A stretch of 64,000 nt of DNA from Chryseobacterium aurantiacum. Its GTDB lineage: Bacteria; Bacteroidota; Bacteroidia; Flavobacteriales; Weeksellaceae. Shown here piece after piece: positions 53,512 through 63,510 of the stretch. The position numbers and the translations under genes were made by a program. The stretch is from assembly GCF_003020585.1 (NCBI RefSeq), contig NZ_PXUE01000004.1, positions 248,001 to 312,000 on the forward strand. Direction: 5' to 3'. The notes beneath the pieces were generated by a model. The model saw only the letters and a program-made list of their open reading frames with translations, was not told the origin of the DNA and made no database searches. Each line of letters starts with the position of its first letter. The stretch's first letter is position 1.

Positions 53512-54021
53512 ATGAGCGAAACAATAGCTTTTAAACCGGAAAGTTTAGCACAGGTACACAAAATTATCGCAAGATACCCTGAAGGAAGACAAAAGTCTGC
53601 CCTTCTTCCTGTACTTCACTTAGCACAGAAAGAATTCGGAGGATGGTTAGATGTTCCTGTGATGGATTATGTTGCAGAACTATTAAGTATCCAGCCAATT
53701 GAAGTATATGAGGTGGCTACTTTCTATACCATGTTTAATATGAAGCCGGTAGGTAAATATGTTTTGGAAGTTTGCAGAACAGGACCTTGTATGGTTTGTG
53801 GAAGCGAAAAAATTCTTGACCATATCAGGACCAAACTGAATATTAAGGATGGAGAAACTACCGAAGACGGTATGTTCACATTAAAGCCTGCTGAATGTCT
53901 TGGAGCATGCGGATATGCGCCAATGTTGCAGTTAGGTAAATTCTTTCATGAAAATTTAACGATAGAAAAAGTAGACGAAATCCTTGAGCTTTGCAGACAG
54001 GGACAACTTGCTTTAGACTAA
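53512..54021 (+). CDS. nuoE: NADH-quinone oxidoreductase subunit E
   Basis: From ATG 53512 it has 169 residues; eight upstream codons are spacer. CRTGPCMVCGSEKI and PAECLGACGYAPML hold the four Cys of the [2Fe-2S] cluster N1a in a thioredoxin-like fold. With NuoF and NuoG it forms the NADH-oxidising module. Confidence 0.95.
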   Translation: MSETIAFKPESLAQVHKIIARYPEGRQKSALLPVLHLAQKEFGGWLDVPVMDYVAELLSIQPIEVYEVATFYTMFNMKPVGKYVLEVCRTGPCMVCGSEKILDHIRTKLNIKDGETTEDGMFTLKPAECLGACGYAPMLQLGKFFHENLTIEKVDEILELCRQGQLALD

Positions 54022-54117
54022 TAAAGATTTTGAATCCAGAATTTAAAATCAGTTAATTTTTAAAATAATTATAAAAAGCTAACGGCGACAAACCAATAGC
54101 TAAAAGCATAATAAACA

Positions 54118-55476
54118 ATGAGTAAAAAACTTTTACTTAAAGACGCACATATAGAAGGTATTCGCTACTTTGAAACATACCGTAAACAGGGAGGTTACAC
54201 AGCAGCTGAAAAAGCCTTGAAGATGACTCCTGACGAAATTCTTGAAGAAGTAAAAGCTTCAGGACTAAGAGGACGTGGTGGAGCCGGATTCCCAACAGGG
54301 ATGAAATGGAGCTTTTTGGCAAAGCCTGAAGGGGTTCCAAGACACCTTGTTGTCAATGCGGATGAATCTGAGCCTGGAACATTCAAGGACAGATATCTAA
54401 TGGAGTTCCTTCCTCACTTATTGATCGAGGGAATGTTGATTTCATCATTCTGTTTAGGTTCAAATGTTTCTTATATCTACATCCGTGGAGAGTACTCTTG
54501 GATTCCGGATATTCTTGAAGAAGCTATTGAAGAAGCCAAAGCAGCAGGATTTTTAGGTAAAAATATCCTGGGAACAGGTTTCGATTGTGAAATTTATGTT
54601 CAAAGAGGAGGTGGAGCATATATCTGCGGTGAAGAAACTGCATTGCTAGAATCCCTTGAAGGAAAAAGAGGTAACCCAAGATTAAAACCACCTTTCCCGG
54701 CTGTAAAAGGACTTTGGGAAAGACCAACGGTTGTAAATAATGTTGAATCTATTGCAGCAATTGTTCCTATCATTGATATAACAGGAGCTGAGTATGCTAA
54801 AATCGGAGTTGGAAGATCTACAGGAACGAAATTAATTTCTGCTTGTGGAAACATCAACAAACCGGGGGTGTATGAAATTGACATGACGATTACCGTAGAA
54901 GAATTCATCTACTCTGATGAATATTGTGGTGGTATTAAAGATGGAAAAAAATTAAAGGCTTGTATTCCTGGAGGAAGTTCCGTTCCTATTGTTCCGGCTA
55001 ATCTATTGCTGAGAACCGTAAACGGAGAGCCAAGATATATGAACTATGAATCATTGGCAGATGGTGGTTTTGCTACCGGAACTATGATGGGATCAGGAGG
55101 TTTCATCGTTTTGGATGAAGACCAGTGTATCGTAGAACACACCATGACTTTGGCGAGATTTTATCACCATGAAAGTTGTGGGCAGTGTACACCTTGCCGT
55201 GAAGGAACGGGATGGATGCATAAGATCTTAAAGAAAATAGAGAAAGGAGAAGGAAAGATGGAAGATATCGACCTACTTTGGGATATCCAGAGAAAAATCG
55301 AAGGAAACACCATTTGTCCATTAGGTGATGCGGCAGCTTGGCCGGTTGCAGCAGCAATTCGTCACTTTAGAGATGAATTTGAGTGGCACGTGAAAAACCC
55401 TGAGTTATCTCAGACTCAAAACTATGGATTGGCACATTATGCAGATCCTATTCCGGCTGTTGAAAAAAATGCTTAG
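54118..55476 (+). CDS. nuoF: NADH-quinone oxidoreductase subunit F
   Basis: A 452-residue protein. LRGRGGAGFPTGMKW binds FMN, QRGGGAYICGEETALLESLEG NADH, and SCGQCTPCREGTGW with NTICPLGDA gives the four Cys of [4Fe-4S] N3. It takes the hydride from NADH. The beta-barrel gene begins five bases after its stop. Confidence 0.97.
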   Translation: MSKKLLLKDAHIEGIRYFETYRKQGGYTAAEKALKMTPDEILEEVKASGLRGRGGAGFPTGMKWSFLAKPEGVPRHLVVNADESEPGTFKDRYLMEFLPHLLIEGMLISSFCLGSNVSYIYIRGEYSWIPDILEEAIEEAKAAGFLGKNILGTGFDCEIYVQRGGGAYICGEETALLESLEGKRGNPRLKPPFPAVKGLWERPTVVNNVESIAAIVPIIDITGAEYAKIGVGRSTGTKLISACGNINKPGVYEIDMTITVEEFIYSDEYCGGIKDGKKLKACIPGGSSVPIVPANLLLRTVNGEPRYMNYESLADGGFATGTMMGSGGFIVLDEDQCIVEHTMTLARFYHHESCGQCTPCREGTGWMHKILKKIEKGEGKMEDIDLLWDIQRKIEGNTICPLGDAAAWPVAAAIRHFRDEFEWHVKNPELSQTQNYGLAHYADPIPAVEKNA

Positions 55477-55481
55477 TTAAA

Positions 55482-56366
55482 ATGAAGAAGTTATTAGTTG
55501 TTGGTTTAATGATGTCGGGACTTGCTTTTGGGCAGGTTAAAAAAGATACATTAGAGAAAGAATATAAACTGGAGGTAGCTTCTACTGATAAAGTAGAAAA
55601 AAAACAGAAGCCTAATCCATTAAGTAAGAAAGGTCAGGTTTTCGTTTTTTATGGCTGGAACAGAGCTGCTTATAGCAATTCTGACATCCATTTTACTGGA
55701 AACGGGTACGATTTTCAATTGAATAATGTAACAGCACAAGACAGGCCTACAAAATTTGGAATCGTTTATTTTGATCCAAGTTGGTTTACCGTAACGCAGT
55801 ATAATTTCAGAATAGGATATTTTATTAAAGATAATTTAGCCCTTGTTTTAGGGATTGATCACATGAAATATGTGATGGATCAAAATCAAACCGTTAACTT
55901 TAAAGGGCATATTTCAGATCCTGAATATGCAGCAATGGTACAAAACGGGCAGGTAAACCTTGCAGATGAGAAGTTCCTTACTTTTGAACATACAGACGGA
56001 TTAAATTATGAAAATCTAGGTCTTGAGAAATACAAAAACCTTATTCATAAGAAAAATATAGATTTAGTATGGTCCTATGGAGCCGGAATCGGATTTATGT
56101 TCCCTAAAAGTAATGTAAAACTTTTTGGTAATGAAAGAAGTGACCGTTTTCACGTTGCAGGTATGGGAACTGATATCAGATCCAGTCTTAACTTAGTTTT
56201 CTGGAAAAACTGGATGCTTAGAGTAGAAGGAAAAGCCGGTTATATTAATATGTGGGATATTAAAACTACATTAAATAACAAACCTGATAAAGCACGCCAG
56301 GATTTTGTTTTCGGACAAGTTCTAGCAGGAATTGGATATACATTTAATACAAAGAAATATAAATAA
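55482..56366 (+). CDS. Outer-membrane beta-barrel-like protein inside the nuo operon
   Basis: A 294-residue protein with a clear signal peptide (MKKLLVVGLMMSGLAFGQ). A Lys-rich linker follows, then alternating aromatic strands (GQVFVFYGWNRAAYSN, TVTQYNFRIGYFIKDNLALVLGI, VWSYGAGIGFMFP, MLRVEGKAGYINMWD) ending VFGQVLAGIGYTFNTKKYK, the pattern of a small outer-membrane barrel. It sits five bases after nuoF and 41 before nuoG, so it is transcribed with complex I. It is not a complex I subunit of any known type. Role unknown. Confidence 0.78.
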   Translation: MKKLLVVGLMMSGLAFGQVKKDTLEKEYKLEVASTDKVEKKQKPNPLSKKGQVFVFYGWNRAAYSNSDIHFTGNGYDFQLNNVTAQDRPTKFGIVYFDPSWFTVTQYNFRIGYFIKDNLALVLGIDHMKYVMDQNQTVNFKGHISDPEYAAMVQNGQVNLADEKFLTFEHTDGLNYENLGLEKYKNLIHKKNIDLVWSYGAGIGFMFPKSNVKLFGNERSDRFHVAGMGTDIRSSLNLVFWKNWMLRVEGKAGYINMWDIKTTLNNKPDKARQDFVFGQVLAGIGYTFNTKKYK

Positions 56367-56407
56367 CAAAGCCTATTGCTTAACGCATAAAGCTTAAAGC
56401 ATATCAT

Positions 56408-57406
56408 ATGAGCGAAGAAGTTAAAAAATTCAAAATAACTATAGACGGACAGACTACCGAAGTGATGCCTGGTACTTCCATTTTGGAAGCTGCAAGACAA
56501 ATCGGTGGTAAATCTGTACCTCCTGCTATGTGCTACTACAGCAAGTTAGAAACCAGTGGAGGGAGATGTAGAACTTGTCTTGTAGAAGTTTCTAAAGGAT
56601 CTGAAGCAGATCCGCGTCCTATGCCAAAATTGGTAGCAAGTTGCAGAACGAATGTAATGGACGGTATGGAAGTTAAAAACCTTACTTCTGAGAAAGCTCA
56701 GGAAGGAAGAAAAGCGGTTACCGAATTCTTACTGGTAAACCACCCGCTGGACTGCCCGGTTTGTGACCAGGCTGGTGAATGCCACCTTCAGGATCTTGGA
56801 TATGAGCATGGAAATCTTGAGACAAGAACAGAATTCGAAAGAAATACTTACGAAGCTGATGATCTTGGACCGAACATCAAATTGAACATGAACCGTTGTA
56901 TTCTTTGTGCAAGATGTGTATTGACTGCAAACCAGCTTACAGAAACAAGAGAACACGGTATTCTTTTCAGAGGAGATCACGCTGAAATTTCAACCTATTT
57001 AAATAAAGCTTTAGACAATGACTTCATCGGAAACATTATCGACGTTTGTCCTGTAGGAGCATTAACAGACAGAACATCTCGTTTCGCAAGCAGAGTATGG
57101 TTTACAAAACCAATGAATGCTACTTGTAAATGTGATAAGTGTTCAGGAAAAGCGGTAGTTTGGATGAAAGGTGATGAAATTGTAAGAGTAACTGCAAGAA
57201 AAGACCAATGGGGTGAAGTTGAAGAATTCATCTGTGATACATGCCGTTTCGAAAGAAAAGCATTATCAGACTGGAACATCGAAAGTCCTAGACATATCGA
57301 CAGACACTCTGTAATTTCATTGAATCACTACGAAAAACCTAAGGATGAGCTAAGAGTTTTAGACAATCCAATGGCTAAGGAAATCAGTGAAAAAGACGAA
57401 AAATAA
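56408..57406 (+). CDS. nuoG: NADH-quinone oxidoreductase subunit G, short form
   Basis: A 332-residue protein, against about 800 or more for typical NuoG. Present are the [2Fe-2S] N1b (MCYYSKLETSGGRCRTC), HPLDCPVCDQAGEC for N5, NRCILCARC...DVCPVGALTD for N4, and CKCDKCSG...ICDTC, the start of the molybdopterin-type domain. The long C-terminal part is absent. The reading frame ends cleanly and is followed by a normal spacer, so this is the short flavobacterial form, not a frameshift. Confidence 0.9.
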   Translation: MSEEVKKFKITIDGQTTEVMPGTSILEAARQIGGKSVPPAMCYYSKLETSGGRCRTCLVEVSKGSEADPRPMPKLVASCRTNVMDGMEVKNLTSEKAQEGRKAVTEFLLVNHPLDCPVCDQAGECHLQDLGYEHGNLETRTEFERNTYEADDLGPNIKLNMNRCILCARCVLTANQLTETREHGILFRGDHAEISTYLNKALDNDFIGNIIDVCPVGALTDRTSRFASRVWFTKPMNATCKCDKCSGKAVVWMKGDEIVRVTARKDQWGEVEEFICDTCRFERKALSDWNIESPRHIDRHSVISLNHYEKPKDELRVLDNPMAKEISEKDEK

Positions 57407-57492
57407 TTTTAATTAAAAGACATCAGATTTCAGACCTCAGACTTCAGACCATCTGATACCTAGCCTCTGACATCTTAATATCTAAATAAAAA

Positions 57493-58557
57493 ATGGATTT
57501 ACTTACATTTAAACTTATACTTGTATTAGCACTTTTCTTGCTATCGTTAACGATTGCAGCCTACTCTACTTGGGCAGAAAGAAAAGTGGCTTCTATCATG
57601 CAAGACAGAATTGGTCCTAACAGAGCCGGACCTTTCGGACTATTACAGCCTCTTGCTGATGGTGGAAAGTTTTTCTTTAAAGAAGACTTTACCCCTGCCA
57701 ATGCAGAAAAATTCCTTTTCGTATTAGGACCTGCCTTGGTAATGTTTATTTCATTAATTACAGGAGCTGTTATTCCTTGGGGTAAAAGTTTAAATATTGC
57801 AGGTACTTCTTTTGATCTTCAGGTAGCTAACATTGACGTTGGTGTACTTTTCATCATCGGAATGGCTTCAATTGGGGTTTACGGAATTATGATCGGAGGT
57901 TGGGCTTCGAACAACAAATATTCATTATTAGGTGCTATCCGTGCTTCTTCTCAGATGATTTCTTATGAATTGGCAATGGGACTAGCACTTCTTTCTATCA
58001 TTATGATGTCTGGAAGTTTAGACCTAAAAGAAATTACTGAAAGTCAGACTACCGGAAAATTATGGGGAGTTATTCCTTGGGGTTCAGGAATGAACTGGAA
58101 TATTTTCTACCAGCCAATAGCATTCCTTGTTTTCTTTGTAGCTGCACTGGCAGAAACAAACAGACACCCTTTCGATTTACCTGAGTGTGAATCTGAATTG
58201 GTAACAGGATACTCTACAGAATACTCTTCCATGAAGTTAGGTTTATATATGTTTGGAGAATATGTGAACATGTTTATCTCTAATGCTTTCATGGTGGTTC
58301 TTTTCTTTGGAGGATACAACTATCCTGGTATAGAATGGGTAACTCAGAACTGGGGTGAAAACACGGCAGGTATTTTGAGCGTTGTTGCATTCTTAACGAA
58401 GACCGTTATCGGAATTTTGATCTTTATGTGGATCAGATGGACACTTCCAAGATTCAGATACGATCAGTTAATGCACTTAGGATGGAAAACATTGATTCCT
58501 ATGGCATTGGTAAACCTATTGATTACAGGAGCTGTAATCTTAGCGTTTGGAAACTAA
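57493..58557 (+). CDS. nuoH: NADH-quinone oxidoreductase subunit H
   Basis: A 354-residue protein with eight or nine transmembrane helices. SIMQDRIGPNRAGPFGLLQPLADGG and AALAETNRHPFDLPECESELVTGYSTEYSS are family signatures of the quinone channel loops. It links peripheral and membrane arms. Followed by a 152-base low-complexity spacer. Confidence 0.97.
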   Translation: MDLLTFKLILVLALFLLSLTIAAYSTWAERKVASIMQDRIGPNRAGPFGLLQPLADGGKFFFKEDFTPANAEKFLFVLGPALVMFISLITGAVIPWGKSLNIAGTSFDLQVANIDVGVLFIIGMASIGVYGIMIGGWASNNKYSLLGAIRASSQMISYELAMGLALLSIIMMSGSLDLKEITESQTTGKLWGVIPWGSGMNWNIFYQPIAFLVFFVAALAETNRHPFDLPECESELVTGYSTEYSSMKLGLYMFGEYVNMFISNAFMVVLFFGGYNYPGIEWVTQNWGENTAGILSVVAFLTKTVIGILIFMWIRWTLPRFRYDQLMHLGWKTLIPMALVNLLITGAVILAFGN

Positions 58558-58709
58558 GAAAATTTGAAAATGAGCTAATTTGAAAATTTGATAATGAAAT
58601 CAAAGCTTTATCTTTAGCCTATCATATTCAATCATCAATATTAAATAATTAAGATAACAGACAAGATTAGTCTAAAATCTAATGTCTAACATCTAATATC
58701 TATAATTAA

Positions 58710-59267
58710 ATGAAACTTACAAACAGATCAAAAGTTGTTTCCAATAAAGAAATGACCCTTGCTGAAAAAATCTATCTTCCTGCTATTTTTACAGGAATGG
58801 GGATTACATTTAAGCATGCTGTAAGAACCGTGATAAAGGGTGCTCCCGCAGTATATTCGTATCCGGAAGTACAGAAGCCGAGAACTACCATCTGGAGAGG
58901 TCAGCACGTTTTGAAAAGAGACGAGGAAGGCAGAGAAAGATGTACAGCTTGTGGACTTTGTGCGGTAGCTTGTCCGGCAGAAGCCATTACGATGACTGCT
59001 GCTGAAAGAACTAAAGAAGAAAAAGGTCTTTACAGAGAAGAAAAATATGCTTCAGTATATGAAATCAATATGCTAAGATGTATTTTCTGTGGTATGTGTG
59101 AAGAAGCTTGTCCTAAATCTGCCATCTATCTTACAGACAGACTAGTAGATGTAGAAACCAACAGAGGTTCTTTTATCTATGGAAAAGATAAATTAGTTGA
59201 AAAAATAAATGAAAGGATTGACATCACGACAAGACAATCCGAGAAACAAAAAAATGCGGTAAAATAA
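58710..59267 (+). CDS. nuoI: NADH-quinone oxidoreductase subunit I
   Basis: A 185-residue protein with two ferredoxin-type [4Fe-4S] motifs, CTACGLCAVACP and CIFCGMCEEACP (clusters N6a and N6b). Its stop and the nuoJ start share one base (TAATG), showing tight coupling. Confidence 0.97.
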   Translation: MKLTNRSKVVSNKEMTLAEKIYLPAIFTGMGITFKHAVRTVIKGAPAVYSYPEVQKPRTTIWRGQHVLKRDEEGRERCTACGLCAVACPAEAITMTAAERTKEEKGLYREEKYASVYEINMLRCIFCGMCEEACPKSAIYLTDRLVDVETNRGSFIYGKDKLVEKINERIDITTRQSEKQKNAVK

Positions 59268-59764
59268 TGGATCAGTTTTTATTTTTCTTGGTGGCGTTTT
59301 TAGCAGTGGCTAGTGCAATTTATTTTGTATTCGCAAGAAATCCTCTCTATGCTATTTTGTCATTGATTGTTACAATGTTTTCAATTGCTGGTATGTACAT
59401 TCTTTTAAATGCACAGTTTCTTGCAATTATCCAGATTATAGTGTACGCAGGTGCCATTATGGTACTTTTCCTTTACATCTTAATGATGCTTAACCTTAAT
59501 AAAGCAGACGAAAGTAAGAAAGGTAATACTTTAAAACTTATTGGAGTTTTTACTGCAGGTCTACTTTTAGTAGGAGTTTTAGGGGTGTTCAGAGGCGTAC
59601 AGGACAACCATATTGTAGTGGAGAATGTAGACAGAGGTGTGGGTCTTACTAAAAATCTGGGTAGACTTTTGTTTAATGAATATGTTTTACCGTTTGAGCT
59701 TGCTTCCATCCTAATTTTGGCAGGTATTGTAGGCGCGGTATTAATCGGTAAAAAAGATTTATAA
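59267..59764 (+). CDS. nuoJ: NADH-quinone oxidoreductase subunit J
   Basis: A 165-residue protein with five transmembrane helices. The segment IIQIIVYAGAIMVLFLYILMML is the family signature in helix 3, a proton-path element. It starts on the last base of nuoI and precedes nuoK by four bases. Confidence 0.95.
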   Translation: MDQFLFFLVAFLAVASAIYFVFARNPLYAILSLIVTMFSIAGMYILLNAQFLAIIQIIVYAGAIMVLFLYILMMLNLNKADESKKGNTLKLIGVFTAGLLLVGVLGVFRGVQDNHIVVENVDRGVGLTKNLGRLLFNEYVLPFELASILILAGIVGAVLIGKKDL

Positions 59765-59768
59765 AATT

Positions 59769-60098
59769 ATGGGAGAAGTAAATACATTTATACAAAGCAT
59801 CCCTTTGAACTACTTTATCATTCTTTGTTCAGTATTATTCTGTCTGGGAGTGATGGGAGTATTGCTTAGAAAAAATGCTATTGTGATTCTGGGCTGTGTA
59901 GAGCTTATGCTGAATTCTGTAAACCTTTTGTTGGCAGCATTTTCAGCATATAAAGGAAACGGCGACGGACAACTTTTAGTTTTCTTCATTATGGTAGTGG
60001 CTGCTGCTGAAGTAGCAGTAGGTTTGGCAATTATTGCTATGCTATATAGAAATACCCGTTCTGTAGATGTAAGTATATTTAATAAATTAAGAGGATAA
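59769..60098 (+). CDS. nuoK: NADH-quinone oxidoreductase subunit K
   Basis: A 109-residue protein with three transmembrane helices. CVELMLNSVNLLLAAFS and VVAAAEVAVGLAIIAMLYRN carry the two membrane Glu residues needed for proton translocation. nuoL follows after two bases. Confidence 0.96.
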   Translation: MGEVNTFIQSIPLNYFIILCSVLFCLGVMGVLLRKNAIVILGCVELMLNSVNLLLAAFSAYKGNGDGQLLVFFIMVVAAAEVAVGLAIIAMLYRNTRSVDVSIFNKLRG

Positions 60099-60100
60099 GA

Positions 60101-62014
60101 ATGGAGAATTTAGTATATGCAATAGTACTTTTACCACTTTTAGGGTTTCTTATTAACGGTTTATTCGGGAAAAATCTTCCAAAAATATTGGTAGGTTCCC
60201 TGGCAACGGCAGCAGTATTCGGATCTTTCTGTATCGCTGTAAGTCTTTTCATGAATTTTAATTCTGAAAGCCAGCCCGTAATCGTAAAAGCTTTTGAATG
60301 GTTTAGAGTAAATGGAGTACAAATTAATTTTGGATTCCAGATTGATCAGCTTTCTTTAATGATGGTGATGATCATTACGGGTATCGGTTCACTGATCCAC
60401 TTATACTCTATCGGATATATGAGTCATGACAAAGGATTCTATAAGTTTTTTACTTACCTGAATCTTTTCATTTTCTCAATGTTACTTTTAGTAATGGGAA
60501 GCAACTACCTTATCTTATTCATTGGATGGGAAGGAGTAGGTCTTTGTTCTTACCTATTGATCGGATTCTGGTATACCAACGAAGAATATGGTAAAGCAGC
60601 AAGAAAAGCTTTCATCATGAACAGAATTGGTGACCTTGCATTATTGATCGGTATCTTTATGATTGCCGCTCAAACCAATGCTGTAGATTACCTTTCAGTA
60701 GCTGAAAATGCTTCAAAATTTGAATTAGACGGAACAGTGATCATCTTTATCACAGCGAGTTTATTCATCGGTGCTACCGGTAAATCTGCTCAGGTTCCAT
60801 TATATACATGGTTACCGGATGCAATGGCAGGACCAACTCCTGTATCAGCGTTAATTCACGCTGCAACAATGGTAACGGCTGGGATCTATTTGGTAGTAAG
60901 ATCAAATTTCTTATTTACTTTAGCTCCAACAGTACAGGGAGGAATTCTATTAATTGGATTCTTAACCGCTGCTTTAGCAGGATTCTATGCACTTCGTCAA
61001 AACGATATCAAAAAAGTATTGGCCTACTCTACTGTTTCACAACTTGGGTTTATGTTCATTGCTTTAGGTCTTGGAGCGTATACAACGGCTATGTTCCACG
61101 TAATGACGCACGCTTTCTTCAAAGCATTATTATTCTTAGGTGCCGGTTCTGTAATCCACGCCATGAGCAACGAGCAGGATATGCGTTTCATGGGAGGTCT
61201 TAAAAAATATATTCCTCTTACCCACGCTACATTCCTTATCGGAACATTGGCAATTTCAGGTTTCCCTCTACTTTCAGGGATGATCTCTAAAGACGAAATT
61301 TTAGTAGCAGCTTTCGCTAAAAACCCTGTTTACTGGGTAATTTTATTTGTTTTAGCGGCTATGACTGCAACGTATATGTTCAGACTTTACTACCTGACAT
61401 TCCACGGAGAATTCAGAGGTACTGAAGAACAAAAACACCACTTACATGAAAGTCCCCTGAATATGACATTACCATTGATCGTATTGGCTATCCTTTCTGT
61501 AATTGGAGGTTTCATTAACTTGCCACACTTCATCGGTCACGGTCATTATGCCAAACTGATGGAATGGTTAAAGCCTGTTCTTACGGAACAAAGCTACAGC
61601 CAGATGGAAGCTACTCTTTCAGGAGTACCTTTCAATACTGAAATGATCTTATTAGCTGCAACAATCCTGATGTTCTTCTCTGTTTGGTTTATCGTTAGAA
61701 ATACCTACGTGAAGAAGAAAAAAATGGCTATTGCAGAAGAAAGCTATACCGGATGGGAAAAGCTTTCTGCTAAGAAATTATACGTTGACGAACTTTACAA
61801 CGCATTGATTGTAAAAACTGTTGAAGGATTAGGACGCGGAGGAAAAATGTTTGATAAGGGTATCTTAGACCGTTTTGTAAACTTTGTAGGTGATGGTGCT
61901 GAAGACAGCGGAAAAGCTATGAAGCGTGTACAGAACGGAAATGTAGAGACATATATCCTTATCATGTCTTTAGCGGTGGGAATTATATTAATTGTTAACT
62001 TTTTATTACAATAA
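60101..62014 (+). CDS. nuoL: NADH-quinone oxidoreductase subunit L
   Basis: A 637-residue antiporter-like subunit with about 16 transmembrane helices. FIGWEGVGLCSYLLIGFWY, VPLYTWLPDAMAGPTPVSALIHAATMVTAG and HAFFKALLFLGAGSVIH are core motifs with the pumping Glu and Lys residues. The C-terminal third contains the lateral helix region and last helix (LIMSLAVGIILIVNFLLQ). nuoM starts two bases later. Confidence 0.97.
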   Translation: MENLVYAIVLLPLLGFLINGLFGKNLPKILVGSLATAAVFGSFCIAVSLFMNFNSESQPVIVKAFEWFRVNGVQINFGFQIDQLSLMMVMIITGIGSLIHLYSIGYMSHDKGFYKFFTYLNLFIFSMLLLVMGSNYLILFIGWEGVGLCSYLLIGFWYTNEEYGKAARKAFIMNRIGDLALLIGIFMIAAQTNAVDYLSVAENASKFELDGTVIIFITASLFIGATGKSAQVPLYTWLPDAMAGPTPVSALIHAATMVTAGIYLVVRSNFLFTLAPTVQGGILLIGFLTAALAGFYALRQNDIKKVLAYSTVSQLGFMFIALGLGAYTTAMFHVMTHAFFKALLFLGAGSVIHAMSNEQDMRFMGGLKKYIPLTHATFLIGTLAISGFPLLSGMISKDEILVAAFAKNPVYWVILFVLAAMTATYMFRLYYLTFHGEFRGTEEQKHHLHESPLNMTLPLIVLAILSVIGGFINLPHFIGHGHYAKLMEWLKPVLTEQSYSQMEATLSGVPFNTEMILLAATILMFFSVWFIVRNTYVKKKKMAIAEESYTGWEKLSAKKLYVDELYNALIVKTVEGLGRGGKMFDKGILDRFVNFVGDGAEDSGKAMKRVQNGNVETYILIMSLAVGIILIVNFLLQ

Positions 62015-62016
62015 TA

Positions 62017-63510
62017 ATGTCTTGTTTATTATTAACATTATTACTTTTACCTCTAGTAGGTTCGGGATTAGTTTTTGCATGGAAGAGTAATTCCAGCAAA
62101 TATTTGGCACTGGGAATTGCATTGGTACAAATGCTCCTTACGTTCTATATATTATCGGATTTTGATTTTACTCCGACGGTAGACAGCGTATTGCAGCATG
62201 AGATCAATTATCCCTGGTCACAATTTATGAAGAGTTCTCTTCACTTCGGTATCGATGGGATGAGCATGCTTCTGTTATTACTGACTAATATTTTGGTGCC
62301 TATCATCATTTTATCTTCTTTCAATGAAAGTGTAAACTACAGAAATACATTCTACGGTCTGATTCTGTTGATGCAATTTGGTCTTGTAGGAGTATTTACT
62401 TCTTTAGACGGATTGTTGTTCTATATTTTCTGGGAAGTAACTTTGATTCCAATTTGGTTTATTGCCGGACTTTGGGGACAAGAAAATAAAAGGTTTGAAT
62501 TCACTACGAAATTCTTCGTATATACATTCGTTGGATCTTTATTTATGTTAGCCGGATTGATCTATGTGTACAACCACTCTGCATCATTCGCTTTAACGGA
62601 TCTATACAATGCACAACTGAACGAAACACAGCAGACAGTGGTATTCTGGTTTATCTTCTTTGCATTTGCAGTGAAGTTACCGGTATTCCCTTTCCATACC
62701 TGGCAGCCTGATACCTATACCTACTCTCCTACTCAGGGATCGATGTTGTTATCCGGTATTATGCTTAAGATGGCAGTTTATGGTCTGATGCGCTATTTAT
62801 TACCAATTACTCCACTTCCTATTGCCGGAATTTCAGGACAAATTGTAATCATCCTTGCTATCGTAGGAATTGTTCACGGTGCATTGATTGCCATTATCCA
62901 GACAGACATGAAGAGAATCATTGCCTATTCATCTTTCTCTCACGTAGGATTGATGGTAGCAGGAATCTTTGCTTCAGCAGTAGTTACTTTAAGAGGAACT
63001 TTCAATGTTGAAGGTGCTGAGGGAGCTTTGGTACAAACGTTTGCTCACGGTATCAACGTAGTAGGATTATTCTACTGTTGTGATATTTTATACAAGAGAT
63101 TTAAATCAAGAGATATTAGACAAATGGGTGGTTTAGCTAAAGTAGCTCCTAAGTTTGCAGTATTGTTCTTGATTATTATATTAGGTTCAATGGGAGTTCC
63201 ATTAACAAATGGATTTATCGGGGAATTTATTTTGTTGAAATCAGTGTATGATTTTAACGGAACAGCAGCAGTAATTGCGGGTCTTACGGTAATTCTTTGT
63301 GCAGTGTACTTATTGAGATTCTACGGAAAAGCAATGTTTGGAGAAGGAAATGCAGAAGTTTTAAGTACAGCAAAAGATTTATCTGGTGTAGAATTTTCTG
63401 TATTGGCAAGTTTAGCGGTTTTTGTGATCTTACTTGGTATTTTCCCACAACCGGTAATCGACATGGTGAGTAGTTCAGTGAAGTTTATCTACATGGCGAT
63501 GGCTAACTAA
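62017..63510 (+). CDS. nuoM: NADH-quinone oxidoreductase subunit M
   Basis: A 497-residue antiporter-like subunit. FYIFWEVTLIPIWFIAGLWG and FPFHTWQPDTYTYSPTQGSML are the hallmark segments with the Glu and Lys of the proton channel. About 14 transmembrane helices. A 159-base repetitive spacer separates it from nuoN, unlike the tight J-K-L-M spacing. Confidence 0.97.
   Translation: MSCLLLTLLLLPLVGSGLVFAWKSNSSKYLALGIALVQMLLTFYILSDFDFTPTVDSVLQHEINYPWSQFMKSSLHFGIDGMSMLLLLLTNILVPIIILSSFNESVNYRNTFYGLILLMQFGLVGVFTSLDGLLFYIFWEVTLIPIWFIAGLWGQENKRFEFTTKFFVYTFVGSLFMLAGLIYVYNHSASFALTDLYNAQLNETQQTVVFWFIFFAFAVKLPVFPFHTWQPDTYTYSPTQGSMLLSGIMLKMAVYGLMRYLLPITPLPIAGISGQIVIILAIVGIVHGALIAIIQTDMKRIIAYSSFSHVGLMVAGIFASAVVTLRGTFNVEGAEGALVQTFAHGINVVGLFYCCDILYKRFKSRDIRQMGGLAKVAPKFAVLFLIIILGSMGVPLTNGFIGEFILLKSVYDFNGTAAVIAGLTVILCAVYLLRFYGKAMFGEGNAEVLSTAKDLSGVEFSVLASLAVFVILLGIFPQPVIDMVSSSVKFIYMAMAN

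Noticed and set aside
54137..54908. Minus-strand ORFs opposite nuoF
   Set aside because: They are antisense to highly conserved nuoF motifs and have no promoter or family features.
56408..57406. Frameshifted or truncated nuoG
   Set aside because: The frame ends cleanly, no continuation of the missing domain exists in any frame of the following spacer, and nuoH follows normally.
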